Below are positions 45,128 to 53,318 of a stretch of 64,000 nt of DNA, piece by piece. The DNA comes from Chthonomonadales bacterium (GTDB lineage: Bacteria > Armatimonadota > Chthonomonadetes > Chthonomonadales > CAJBBX01): NCBI GenBank assembly GCA_020849275.1, contig JADLGO010000018.1, forward strand, positions 26,770-90,769. The letters are read 5' to 3'. Both the position numbers and the translations under genes were made by a program. Position 1 is the first letter of the stretch. Each line of letters starts with the position of its first letter. The notes below the pieces were generated by a model. It had not been told where the DNA came from. It saw only the letters and a list, made by a program, of their open reading frames with translations, and did no database searches.

Positions 45128-45787
45128 CTAGGCCGCGGCCTTGACGCGCTCCACGTAGTCGCGCAGCGCGCCCTCCACATCGTCCTGTTGGATGAGCGGG
45201 GCGCCGATGACGGCGATGCGGGCGCCGCCGCGCACCGCGCGGACGCCATCGTCCGCGCTGAAGGTAGCGATGCCAACCGGCACGCGCACCGCCTCCAGGA
45301 CGGCGGCGATGTCGGCCTGCGAATCGCGGCCCGGGTCGGCGGCGCGCTGATCGGCGCCCCAGTGAACGTAGACGGAGTCGACGCCGATGGCGACCACCTC
45401 GGCGGCCCGCGCGCCCACGTCGGGCGCCGCGTAGAGGTCGCACACCACGGCGATGCCGCTCTCCCGGCCGGCCTCCACGGCGGTCCGCACGCTCGCGTCG
45501 GCCGCCACAGCGCACACGGTCGCGAGGCGCCCGCCCTGACTGGCCGTCTCCAGCACGTACTTGCGGACGCCGTCCATCGCCTTGTAGTCGGCCAGGACGG
45601 GCACGCCCGGGAATGCGCGGGCGAGGGTCCCGATCACGGGCGTGCCGCAGAAGGTGATCAGCGGCGTGCCCGCCTCCAGCCAGTCGGCCCCCGCGCGCAC
45701 GGCGGCCTCGGCAACGCGGAGCGCGGAGTCGACATCGAGCACATCGATGGCCACCTGCACGGTTGGCGCGCGGAGCAGCTCCCACAT
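45128..45787 (-). CDS. 3-hexulose-6-phosphate synthase / KGPDC-type lyase
   Basis: A 219-residue TIM-barrel enzyme of the OMP-decarboxylase suprafamily. The opening QVAIDVLDVDSALRVAEAAV, the DWLEAGTPLI motif, the D-x-K-x-x-D signature in VLADYKAMDG (about 70) and the phosphate loop VGIATFSADDGVR are all seen. Members condense formaldehyde with ribulose 5-phosphate, or decarboxylate 3-keto-L-gulonate 6-phosphate. Sequence alone does not decide which. The ATG follows GGGAGAAGACC. It is the only minus-strand gene in a 16-kb plus-strand run, and no phosphohexuloisomerase gene is beside it. Confidence 0.85.
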   Translation of the reverse strand: MWELLRAPTVQVAIDVLDVDSALRVAEAAVRAGADWLEAGTPLITFCGTPVIGTLARAFPGVPVLADYKAMDGVRKYVLETASQGGRLATVCAVAADASVRTAVEAGRESGIAVVCDLYAAPDVGARAAEVVAIGVDSVYVHWGADQRAADPGRDSQADIAAVLEAVRVPVGIATFSADDGVRAVRGGARIAVIGAPLIQQDDVEGALRDYVERVKAAA

Positions 45788-45952
45788 GGTCTTCTCCCGG
45801 CGCGGGCTTCGCCCGGCATCCCGCGCTGACGGGGGAGGGTTCGCCGCGCCCTGCCCCGGCACCTGCGGACGAGCGACGCCGCAGGAAAGGCGCCGCGCGC
45901 CGTTGAACGTGCCCGGGTCATCGGCCCGCCGACAGACGCACGGGATCGAAGC

Positions 45953-46951
45953 ATGCCCGACACCTGGGACCACACAACTCCGCGGCCGTCCAAGGCGCCG
46001 CTCCCCATTCTCACCTGGCTGATCGGCGCCCTCTGCATCGCGTTCACGGCCGCTTTCCACATGGCGCCGGGCGGGCGCGCGTCGCAGTTCGAGGAGATCG
46101 GCCGCCTCGGCTACCTACCGCTGACGGCCATCTGGAGCGGAGGCTACACCGCGCTGTTCACCTCGGTCTTTGTACATAGCGGAGTCGTTCACCTCGCGGC
46201 CAACATGCTCGGGCTCCTCGTCGTCGGGCGCGTCCTCGAGGAGACGGTCCACCCGTTCGCGTGGTGCGCCTTCTTCGTCGCCGCCGCCGCGGTCGCGTCG
46301 GCGTCGGAGATAGCGCTCTCGAGCGTGGCGCCCATTGGCGTCTCCGGCGTCGTCTACGCCATGTTCGGCCTCGTGTGGGCGGGTCGGCGCGAGGTGCCGG
46401 TGTGGCGCACGGTGGCCACGCGCGGCAACCTTCTCATCGTGCTGGGGTGGGGGCTCTTCTGTGTGGCCGCCACCTGGCTGCACGTACTGCGCGTGGCGAA
46501 CGGCGCCCATGCCGGCGGCTTCCTGTTCGGCCTGGCGTGCGGCTACCTTTTCGTGGCCCGGCGACACCGGCTGTTCGCGGCCGCGGCGCTCTGCGGAGTG
46601 GCGGCGCTCACCGTATGCTCGGTCTCGTGGATGCCCTGGTCGGCCTCCTGGACGCAGTGGAAGGGCGACCAGGAGGCGCTTGAGCGCAACGACGCGGCCG
46701 CGCTGCGCTGGTACCGGCGTTCGCTGCGGCTCGGCGCCCAGCCGCCGCCGGTGCTGGCGAAGATCCTCGTGGTGGAGCGCCGGCGCGGCAACGCGGCCGG
46801 GGCCGAGCGGGCCCTGCGCGAGCTCCTGCGCTACTCGGGCGCCCGCGTTCTGCGCGTCGAACCGTCCCCCGCGCCGAGGGCAGCGCCCGGCAAGGCGCCA
46901 GCGGACAGGACGCCGCCCACCGACCCGGCGCCGTACGACGGAGCGCCGTGA
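45953..46951 (+). CDS. Second rhomboid family intramembrane protease
   Basis: A 332-residue protein with six to seven membrane helices. The rhomboid hallmarks are VHLAANMLGLLVVG, the catalytic serine in IGVSGVVYAMFG (about 128) and the catalytic histidine in NGAHAGGFLFGLACGY (about 185). A short soluble helical tail with a TPR-like unit follows (ALERNDAAALRWYRRSLRLG), then a Pro-rich end. It differs in length from the rhomboid at 43918 but shares the tail design. The DUF58 gene follows with a 4-base overlap, linking this protease to the MoxR/vWA system. Confidence 0.88.
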   Translation: MPDTWDHTTPRPSKAPLPILTWLIGALCIAFTAAFHMAPGGRASQFEEIGRLGYLPLTAIWSGGYTALFTSVFVHSGVVHLAANMLGLLVVGRVLEETVHPFAWCAFFVAAAAVASASEIALSSVAPIGVSGVVYAMFGLVWAGRREVPVWRTVATRGNLLIVLGWGLFCVAATWLHVLRVANGAHAGGFLFGLACGYLFVARRHRLFAAAALCGVAALTVCSVSWMPWSASWTQWKGDQEALERNDAAALRWYRRSLRLGAQPPPVLAKILVVERRRGNAAGAERALRELLRYSGARVLRVEPSPAPRAAPGKAPADRTPPTDPAPYDGAP

Positions 46952-47826
46952 GCACCCCATTGCTGGCGCCATCCTTCCTACGCAAACTGGAACGGCTGGC
47001 CCTCGCCTCACGCCGGGCGTTCGCCGGGCAGATGAAAGGCGAGAACCGCGCGCCGCGGCGCGGAGCGAGCGTTGAGTTCGCCGACTATCGCGAGTACCAG
47101 CCGGGCGATGACCTGCGCTACGTCGACTGGAACACGGCCGCCCGCCTCGACCGGCTGTTCGTGAAGCTGTTCGTGGAGGAGGAGGACGTGCTGCTCGCCC
47201 TTCTGCTGGACACGAGCGCCAGCATGGGGTTCGGCGAGCCGGCCAAGCTGGAGGTCGCCATCCGCGTGGCGGCGGCGCTCGGTTACGTCGGTCTGATCCA
47301 GCACGACCGAGTGCGCGTCGCCGCGTTCCCCGGCGCCCCCGGAACGGCGCCGGCGCCGCGCCGGGGGCGCGCCGCCGTGCCGCCCTTCTTCGCGCACCTC
47401 GCGGCGCTGCGAGCCGAGGGCGGCGCACCACTCGGGCCGGCGCTGCGCGACTGGGCGGCCGCAAGCCGCGGGCGCGGCATCGCCGTGGTGATCTCGGACT
47501 TCATGGACACATCCTGGCGCGAGGGGGTCGGCGCGCTCGTGGCGCGCGACTTCCAGGCGACGCTCCTTCACCTGCTCTCCCCCGAGGAGCTCGTGCCGAC
47601 GGTGCGCGGCGACGTGGCGCTCATCGACAGCGAGACGCGGGCGACGCTGCCGTTGAGCGTGGGCCCCGCACTGCTCGCCCGCTACCAGGCCGCCCTAGCC
47701 GCGCACTGCGACGGGATCCGCGCCTTCGCCCGGGCCCGGGGAGCGGGCTACCTGCGCGTCTCGACCGGCGCGACTCTGGAGGACATCGTGCTCAAGCAGC
47801 TCCGCCGCGCGGGCGTGGCGGTCTGA
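46948..47826 (+). CDS. DUF58 domain protein (vWA-like MoxR partner)
   Basis: A 292-residue cytoplasmic protein. The DUF58 signature GASVEFADYREYQPGDDLRYVDWNTAARLDRLFVKLFVEEED is followed by a vWA-like domain with the MIDAS-type LLLDTSASMGFGEP (about 87) and VVISDFMD. It is usually encoded with MoxR and BatA-type proteins and thought to receive MoxR action. The start is a GTG overlapping the rhomboid stop by 4 bases. Confidence 0.93.
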   Translation: MSTPLLAPSFLRKLERLALASRRAFAGQMKGENRAPRRGASVEFADYREYQPGDDLRYVDWNTAARLDRLFVKLFVEEEDVLLALLLDTSASMGFGEPAKLEVAIRVAAALGYVGLIQHDRVRVAAFPGAPGTAPAPRRGRAAVPPFFAHLAALRAEGGAPLGPALRDWAAASRGRGIAVVISDFMDTSWREGVGALVARDFQATLLHLLSPEELVPTVRGDVALIDSETRATLPLSVGPALLARYQAALAAHCDGIRAFARARGAGYLRVSTGATLEDIVLKQLRRAGVAV

Positions 47827-47827
47827 G

Positions 47828-48916
47828 ATGGCCCTCGCGCGCCGCCTCGCCGCCGTCGCCCCCCTGCTCACGCTTGCCCTCGCCGGCGCAGTCTGGTACC
47901 GGACGGCCCCCGCGCCCCGCCCGCTCTCGCGCGTTGCAGCGCGAGTGCTGGGACCGCGCGAGCTCTCCGCGCTCCGGCAGGCCCCCGACCCCGGCTCGAG
48001 CTTCCGCGCCCCCGACGCGATCTTCGGCGCCGTGCGCGTGTCCGACCTGTCGGCCGTCACGATCGCGATGGCGCCCACCGAGGACGGTCGGTACATCCCG
48101 CAGGCGTTCCGAATCCAGTGGGCCGCGCGCACCAAGACGCCCCTCGCCACCGTCAATGCCGCGCTGCGCGCCTGGGCTCGTGACGGCGTGCCCGATCCCT
48201 TCTGGCCCAACTGGTCACCTGACGGCCGGTGGCTCGTGTGGCCGGACGCGCGCGCCGACAACCTGATGCTCGTGTCGGTGGACGACGGGACCTCCCGCCG
48301 CTGCCGTGCGCCCTTCTCGCTGGACGGCATGGCGATCCACTGGCTGCCCGACAGCTCTGGATGGGTTGCTCTCGCCCGCCCGGAAGGCGACGCCGTGGCC
48401 TACCACTACATGACGGACCGCCCCGAGCCCATCCGGCACACCCCGCTCGCCGGCCTGTCCGGCGTGTGGCGCTCGATCGGGGTCACGAGCTACGGCATCC
48501 TGCTGCTCGCCATCCCACGCATCGGCGCGGACGGCACGCCCGGCGTGCGTGTCGTGCAGTACGACCTGGGCACCGGCCACCCACAGCCCCGGCCGCTTGG
48601 CGCCCTCTCCTTCCCGGGCATGGCGCTGCAGGAGGCGGCTTGCTCGCCGCGCGGCGACCGAATCGCCTGGCTCTTCGCGCCGCGGGAGGGCATACGCCGG
48701 CCCGGCCTTGCTGCGCGAATCCGGTTGCGCCTGCTCCCGGCGTCCGGTACGGTCTCTATGTCGGGCCTCTGGCTGAGCGCGCCGGACGGATCCAGACTCC
48801 GCAGGCTCGCCGACGTGGAGCCGGGCGATCTGCCTCGTCAGCTCGCCTGGGAGCGCGACGGCCGACGGCTCCGATTCGCCTACCAACAGGCTCTCTACGC
48901 GCTCACGGTCGAATGA
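47828..48916 (+). CDS. Exported beta-propeller (TolB/WD40-like) protein
   Basis: A 362-residue protein with an N-terminal membrane anchor or signal peptide (AVAPLLTLALAGAVWY). Several blades of the TolB-like type follow: WPNWSPDGRWLVWPDA, IHWLPDSSGWVALARPEGD, EAACSPRGDRIAWLFAP and QLAWERDGRRLRFAYQ. It is probably a periplasmic or surface scaffold. It begins one base after the DUF58 gene and 25 bases before the BatA-like gene, so it belongs to the same operon. No enzymatic role is indicated. Confidence 0.75.
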   Translation: MALARRLAAVAPLLTLALAGAVWYRTAPAPRPLSRVAARVLGPRELSALRQAPDPGSSFRAPDAIFGAVRVSDLSAVTIAMAPTEDGRYIPQAFRIQWAARTKTPLATVNAALRAWARDGVPDPFWPNWSPDGRWLVWPDARADNLMLVSVDDGTSRRCRAPFSLDGMAIHWLPDSSGWVALARPEGDAVAYHYMTDRPEPIRHTPLAGLSGVWRSIGVTSYGILLLAIPRIGADGTPGVRVVQYDLGTGHPQPRPLGALSFPGMALQEAACSPRGDRIAWLFAPREGIRRPGLAARIRLRLLPASGTVSMSGLWLSAPDGSRLRRLADVEPGDLPRQLAWERDGRRLRFAYQQALYALTVE

Positions 48917-48941
48917 CCGGCGCCTCGGGCGGCACGGGCCC

Positions 48942-50810
48942 ATGACCCTGCTCTCGCCGCTCTCCCTTCTCTGGTTCCTGCCCGCCGCGGGCGCGATCCT
49001 CGCGCTCTACTTCCTGCGACTTCGCCGCCGCGACGTGCCCGTGCCCTCGCTGCTCCTGTGGAGCCGCGCGGTGCGCGATGTGCAGGCCAACGCCCCCTTT
49101 CAGCGGCTGCGCTTCCGATGGCTGCTGGTCCTGCAACTCCTGCTCGCCCTGCTGCTTTCCCTGGCGCTCGCCGAGCCGGTCGTGCGCGCGACCGCGCTCG
49201 GCGGACGCCGGCTCGTCGTCGTGCTCGACTCCTCGGCCTCCATGGCCGCCACGGACGCCCGGCCGACCCGGCTGGAGGCGGCGCGCGCCGCTGCCCGACG
49301 CCTGGTGAGCGAAATGAACCCGGGCGATCGAATGGTGGTCATCGAGGCCGGCCCGCGCGCACAGGCGCTCACGGCGTTCAGCGACGACCGCGCCGCGCTG
49401 TTGCGCGCGATCGACGGCGTCGCGCAGACGGACGCGCCCGCGCGCATGGGCGACGCGGCCACGCTCGCCGCGGCCCTGGCGGGCGCGCCCGACGCAGGCC
49501 GCGTCGACCTGTTCTCGGATGGCGCCTTCACGCTCCCGCCCGGCGCCTCCTGGGGGCCGGCGGGCGTGGTCCTCCACCGCGTGGGCCGCGGCGGCGCCAA
49601 TCTAGCCATCGTCGCGGCCGAGTTGCGCCCGGAGCCGCGCCGCCCCAGAACGATGCGCCTTTTCGTGGCGCTGCGGAGCTGGCTGTCGACTGAACGCCGC
49701 GTGATCCTCGAGCTCCGTCGGAGCCCGCCTTCGGCGCGCGGTGTCGGCGGTGAGCTCGTCGACGCGCAGGAGGCGATCGTGGCGGCGGGCGCCCCGGCGA
49801 CGGTGACGTTCGAAGTGCCCATCGGAGAAGGCGGCACGACGTGGCTCGTCCACGTTGACACCGGCGATCCGCTCCCGACGGACGACACCGTTCGCGTGAT
49901 CGCCGCCCCACCGCGCCCGATTCACGTGCTGCTCGTGACGCGCGGCAACCGCTATCTCCAGGCCGCGCTTGCGGTGATCCCGGGTTCGCGCGTGACGGTC
50001 CGCCCGCCAGGCCGCATCGACGACGCAGACGCCTACGACGTGGTGGTCCTGGACCGCTGGGCGCCTGCGCGTCCCCTTCCGGCCAGTACGCTCTGGGTGG
50101 ATTGCTCGGGGGAGGGGGCCCCGGCGCGCCCCATGGGCGCCAGGGCGACGAACGCCGTCATCCCGGTGGAGACCGACCACCCTCTCCTGCGCGACGTGGA
50201 CCTGGGCGCGGCCCGCTGGCGCGCCGTGCACCCCGGCGAGCCCCAGGAATGGGCGCGAGAGATCGCGTCCGCCGGGCCGGGCGCCGCCATCGTGGCGGGC
50301 GAGTCCGACGCGACGCGCGCGCTCTGGCTGGGCTTCGCGCTCGACACGTCGGCGGGCGCCTTCCCGCTCGCCGCCTCCTATCCGGTCTTCGTGATGAACG
50401 TCGTGCGCTGGCTGGCCCGCGCGGAGCCCGCCGGCGCGGTGCACACCGGGGAGTCCGTGAGGTTGGACGTGCCCTCGGCGCCCGGGCGGATCGTGGTAGA
50501 GCGCCCGGATGGCTCGCGCCGAACCATGACGGCGCCGCGCGGCGGCCAGGCGACCTTTGCCGACACCGTGCTGGCCGGGCTCTACCGGGTCACCGGCCCG
50601 GGCGGCTATCGCCGCGTGTTCGCGGCGAACCTGGCGAACGCCGCCGAATCGGACATCGCGCCGCGCGAGGTCGGGCCGGCGCCGAAGGGCCCACTCCCCG
50701 GTCGGCCGGTAGTGATCACGCGGCCGCTGTGGCCGCTCTTGCTGATCGGAGCGCTCGCGCTGCTGTTGCTCGAATGGTGGCTCTACCACCGCCGCCCGGA
50801 GCTGAGCTGA
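48942..50810 (+). CDS. BatA-like membrane protein with vWA domain
   Basis: A 622-residue membrane protein. The N-terminal LLSPLSLLWFLPAAGAILALYFLRLRRRDVPVPSLLLW is the BatA signature, a helix followed by a basic stretch. A second helix comes at about 60-77, then a vWA domain with MIDAS DSSASM (about 96). A large beta-rich extracytoplasmic region leads to a C-terminal membrane helix (LWPLLLIGALALLLLEWWLY). Proteins of this kind work with MoxR and DUF58 proteins in stress tolerance or envelope assembly. It ends the operon; the tRNA promoter follows 44 bases later. Confidence 0.88.
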   Translation: MTLLSPLSLLWFLPAAGAILALYFLRLRRRDVPVPSLLLWSRAVRDVQANAPFQRLRFRWLLVLQLLLALLLSLALAEPVVRATALGGRRLVVVLDSSASMAATDARPTRLEAARAAARRLVSEMNPGDRMVVIEAGPRAQALTAFSDDRAALLRAIDGVAQTDAPARMGDAATLAAALAGAPDAGRVDLFSDGAFTLPPGASWGPAGVVLHRVGRGGANLAIVAAELRPEPRRPRTMRLFVALRSWLSTERRVILELRRSPPSARGVGGELVDAQEAIVAAGAPATVTFEVPIGEGGTTWLVHVDTGDPLPTDDTVRVIAAPPRPIHVLLVTRGNRYLQAALAVIPGSRVTVRPPGRIDDADAYDVVVLDRWAPARPLPASTLWVDCSGEGAPARPMGARATNAVIPVETDHPLLRDVDLGAARWRAVHPGEPQEWAREIASAGPGAAIVAGESDATRALWLGFALDTSAGAFPLAASYPVFVMNVVRWLARAEPAGAVHTGESVRLDVPSAPGRIVVERPDGSRRTMTAPRGGQATFADTVLAGLYRVTGPGGYRRVFAANLANAAESDIAPREVGPAPKGPLPGRPVVITRPLWPLLLIGALALLLLEWWLYHRRPELS

Positions 50811-50854
50811 TGGACCGTGACGCGCTCGCGCTGCACGCGCCCGCGCCACGCGCG

Positions 50855-50884
50855 TTGACAGGCGCGCGCGGGCCGTGCTATAAT
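50855..50884 (+). promoter_or_regulatory. Consensus promoter for the tRNA pair
   Basis: TTGACA (50855-50860), an 18-base spacer and TATAAT (50879-50884) preceded by TGC: both hexamers are perfect consensus. Transcription would begin about 33 bases before tRNA-Leu and would include tRNA-Gly. Confidence 0.85.
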
Positions 50885-50923
50885 CCCGCGGTTGTCGGCT
50901 CGTGTCGGCAGCCCTTGCCGTGC

Positions 50924-51004
50924 GGGCGAGTGGTGGAATGGCAGACACGCTGGTCTTAGGAACCAGTGCCGAAAGGCGTAGGAGTTCGACTCTCCTCTCG
51001 CCCA
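50924..51004 (+). tRNA. tRNA-Leu (UAG anticodon)
   Basis: The acceptor stem pairs GGGCGAG (50924-50930) with CTCGCCC (50997-51003). The anticodon stem CTGGT/ACCAG holds the loop CTTAGGA, so the anticodon is TAG. The long variable arm (TGCC-GAAA-GGCG) is typical of leucine tRNA. The T-arm is AGGAG-TTCGACT-CTCCT. The 3' CCA is not encoded. Confidence 0.95.
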
Positions 51005-51020
51005 CCCCTGCCCGGTCGAC

Positions 51021-51095
51021 GCGGGAGTAGCTCAGTGGTAGAGCGCCTCCTTGCCAAGGAGGAGGTCGCGGGTTCGAAACCCGTCTCCCGCTCCA
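51021..51095 (+). tRNA. tRNA-Gly (GCC anticodon)
   Basis: The acceptor stem pairs GCGGGAG (51021-51027) with CTCCCGC (51085-51091). The anticodon stem CCTCC/GGAGG holds the loop TTGCCAA, so the anticodon is GCC. The T-loop is TTCGAAA. Discriminator T and an encoded CCA follow (51093-51095). It marks the switch from core genes to accessory DNA. Confidence 0.95.
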
Positions 51096-51103
51096 GAACC
51101 CCA

Positions 51104-51165
51104 CCCCGCGAACGCGGGGGTCGCTCATTCCAGCCCCTCAGAGTGCGCGTGCACCCGGAGGGGCT
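51104..51165 (+). terminator. Two hairpins after the tRNA genes
   Basis: The first hairpin is CCCCGC-GAAC-GCGGGG (51104-51119). The second pairs AGCCCCTC (51132-51139) with GAGGGGCT (51158-51165) over an 18-base loop. They lie 9-40 bases after tRNA-Gly and likely end the tRNA transcript, although T-tracts are poor. Confidence 0.45.
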
Positions 51166-51169
51166 TCGC

Positions 51170-51840
51170 GTTATGCCGGGCGCTCCCCTCCCCCTCGCGC
51201 CCACAGCGGGCGAGTTGCCGCCGGCACAGGAACGGATGGCCAGCACCACCAGCAAGGTGATGGACCGGGCGAGGCCGCCGAACCGCTTCGCGGGACTGTG
51301 CCCGGCGGTGCTCGACCACGTCGCGACCCGTTGTTGCGGCAAGACGCTGAACCTCGACAGTAAGGCGGTACGATGCCGTCTCCGCCGGCTCGAGTGGCGA
51401 GAGGGCATCGCCAGGTATCTCGCGCGGACGATCGCGAGCTCACCGCCGAACGGCGCGACATTGAGTTGGACCGCGCCGACCACCACCTGTCCGAGACGAA
51501 GCCGTTCACTTGGCGCCGCCGCGCGCGGCGAATCCTGCTCGCGGTTCCGGGCGCACGATCCAGGCCGAGCGGCGCGATCGGCTTCAGTCAGCCGGACCGG
51601 GTCATTGTGCTGATAGCGAATAGCAGCACCGCTAGCAGGATCGTCGGGACCAGGGGCCTGATGTGGGAGGGCACGGCGGCGAAGGAAGAGGCCCTCGGTA
51701 GCTGGTAGAAGCGCGTCAGCGCAGCAACGGGAGTTGTATGGTGCTACGCGCGAATCAATCGGACTGACCTCGGTCCAGCCCATGCGACCGGCTTGGTGGA
51801 TGTCCTCAACGGCAAGCGATCCTCGGCATCGTGAGGAGGT
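51170..51840. other. Stretch without a recognisable gene
   Basis: Open frames exist on both strands but none resembles a known protein or has good starts. This may be decayed cassette or island DNA between the tRNA genes and the first attC site. No integrase fragment was recognised. Confidence 0.5.
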
Positions 51841-51904
51841 CCCCAGTAGCAGTATGCAGCGGACGGTCCGCTGCGCGGCCTGCCGCTGAACTGGGGCGTT
51901 AGCC
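51841..51904 (+). other. attC-like site 1 (degenerate left end)
   Basis: Outer arms CCCCAG/CTGGGG (51841-51846, 51891-51896) and inner arms GCAGCGG/CCGCTG (51856-51862, 51883-51888) precede a core-site-like GTTAGCC (51898-51904). The left core (consensus RYYYAAC) is not recognisable. The inner 45 bases are nearly identical to site 2. Confidence 0.6.
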
Positions 51905-51916
51905 AGACAAGAGAAC

Positions 51917-52663
51917 ATGAGCGTACAAGAAGTTGATTCGTTCCCGCCGGAGGTGGTCAGGGAGCTCAAGACGTACGTCTACAGGCTCATCGACCCGCGA
52001 AACGGCGAGACGTTCTACGTGGGAAAAGGGAAGGGCAATCGCGTCTTCGCGCACATCCGCGGCGAGGAGGGACTTGAGGACGACGAGGCCAACAGCAAGC
52101 TCAAGCGCATCCGGCAGATACGACTCGCTGGATTTGAGGTTGCCCACGTCATTCATCGCCACGGCATGGATGAGGCGACCGCCTTCGAGGTCGAGGCTGC
52201 CCTCATGGACGCATACCCGGGGCTCGCCAACATCGCCGGAGGAACGGGCGGTGACTACGGGGCCATGCACGCCCAGGAGATCGTTCGTCGCTACTCTGCG
52301 GAGCTGGCCGTGTTCCAGCACAGGGCGCTCCTTATCAACGTCAGCCGGAGTGCGGTGGAGCGGTCCCTCTACGAAGCCACCCGATACGCATGGAAGATCG
52401 ACAAGCGAAAGGCGAAGCAGACAGAGGTCATCCTCCCTACCATGCAGGGTTTGATCGTGGGCGCGTTCATTGCGCACGACTGGCTAGAGGCGACGGCGGC
52501 CAACTTCCCAGACCGCGCGGAAGCCAATGGCCTTCCGGGTCGCTTCGGCTTCGTCGGCGAGGAGGCACCAGAGGACATGCAGTGCCTCTACGTTGGCAAA
52601 CGGGCTCCAAACGAGCACCGGAAGCGGGGCGCAGCGAACCCGATCAGATACACCTGGAAGTGA
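51917..52663 (+). CDS. GIY-YIG nuclease family protein (LEM-3-like type) in an integron cassette
   Basis: A 248-residue protein. The N-terminal GIY-YIG-type domain reads TYVYRLIDPRNGETFYVGKGKGNRVFAHI, with YVYRL replacing GIY and YVGKG replacing YIG. The glutamate-bearing segment FEVEAALMDAYPGLANIAGG matches the rest of the family core. The C-terminal half, from about residue 120, is unfamiliar and ends with LYVGKRAPNEHRKRGAANPIRYTWK. The gene begins 13 bases after attC-like site 1 and ends 27 bases before site 2, exactly as a single integron cassette would. No good promoter is visible, as usual for cassettes. It may cut DNA, but the role is unknown. Confidence 0.78.
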   Translation: MSVQEVDSFPPEVVRELKTYVYRLIDPRNGETFYVGKGKGNRVFAHIRGEEGLEDDEANSKLKRIRQIRLAGFEVAHVIHRHGMDEATAFEVEAALMDAYPGLANIAGGTGGDYGAMHAQEIVRRYSAELAVFQHRALLINVSRSAVERSLYEATRYAWKIDKRKAKQTEVILPTMQGLIVGAFIAHDWLEATAANFPDRAEANGLPGRFGFVGEEAPEDMQCLYVGKRAPNEHRKRGAANPIRYTWK

Positions 52664-52689
52664 TAGGTGATGGTCTTGATCGCGCCGCC

Positions 52690-52752
52690 GCCTAACAACA
52701 GCATCAGCGGACGGTCCGCTGCGCGGCCCGCCGCTGAACCGGGACGTTAGCT
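52690..52752 (+). other. attC-like site 2
   Basis: Left core GCCTAAC (52690-52696) and right core GTTAGCT (52746-52752) bracket an imperfect hairpin with CAGCGG/CCGCTG arms. Size (63 bp) and order match integron attC sites placed at cassette ends. The centre is almost the same as site 1. Confidence 0.75.
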
Positions 52753-52794
52753 CGACTGTTGAGAAGGTGAAATGGAGTTGCGGGGGCGTAGCGG

Positions 52795-53033
52795 GTGTCG
52801 GTGGAGATTGTTGGCAGCATCAGCCACATCAAGACCATCGCGGTGGGGCGCGGCATCCGCGATGCGGACGCGGCTTGAGCGTGTGTATGGGCCTGGGCGC
52901 TGGCGCAAGAGGAAGGGGGTAGCCCGAGTCAGGATCGGACCCGGCCATACGGTCGTGGCGGAGGTACACTGGTACGAAGCATCTGGGGGTCGGACGCAAG
53001 GAGTTCAAAATCAAGCGCATTCTGAGCGAGTGA
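52795..53033 (+). pseudogene. Frameshifted small conserved protein, remnant
   Basis: A continuous protein appears only if three frames are joined. The first piece is SVEIVGSISHIKTIAVGRGIRD (52798-52863), the second RLERVYGPGRWRKRKGVARV...VVAEVHWYEA (about 52870-52979), and the third GVGRKEFKIKRILSE (about 52986-53030). The joined product matches a family of short proteins with an AVGR...YGxGRWRKLKG...HWYEA.GxGRKEFKIKR pattern, recalled from memory. Two shifts, each +1 (or -2), break it. It is either decayed or carries sequencing errors. Its usual partner seems to be the next feature. Confidence 0.55.
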
Positions 53034-53035
53034 CC

Positions 53036-53318
53036 ATGCGAGGACAATCGAACGGAAGGCAGTACGTCATCTGCGTCTCGAATCGGGGGTTCAGGGCGTC
53101 TTTGCTGGTGAGGCGGATCTACCGCACGAAGCCGGACCCGCAGGCGGCAAAGCACGGGCTCATTAGTCGTTGACGAATCGGGCGAGGACTATCTGTACCC
53201 CGAGCGCCTCTTCGTAGCCGTCTCCCTGCCTCGAGGAGCGGGACGCGCTTTCCGGGCGGCATCCGAGCTTGACGCCAAGTTCAACAGCCGTGGCATTTGC
53301 TGCAGAAGGAAGTTATGA
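53036..53318 (+). pseudogene. Frameshifted small conserved protein, partner remnant
   Basis: The frame from ATG 53036 encodes YVICVSNRGFRASLLVRRIY...DPQAAKHGLI and then hits a stop at 53171. A +1 shift near 53165 restores VVDESGEDYLYPERLFVAVSLPRGAGRAF, the expected continuation of a known type of roughly 75-residue protein (YxVCIxNxGYxASLExRKxYR...DESGEDYLYP). The shifted frame ends at 53318, overlapping the cupin ATG. Function unknown. Confidence 0.55.

Noticed and set aside
51021..51095. Duplicated tRNA-Gly end as an island attachment site
   Set aside because: I searched the downstream sequence by eye for the 3' end of the tRNA and saw no second copy within the window.
51373..51708. Possible cassette gene between tRNA-Gly and attC-like site 1
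   Set aside because: The frame has no ribosome binding site and no familiar sequence; competing frames on both strands are equally long.
50956..51969. Long minus-strand reading frame across both tRNA genes
   Set aside because: It is antisense to the tRNAs; its ETGFEPATSSLARRRSTTELL-like part is the familiar spurious translation of a tRNA-Gly.
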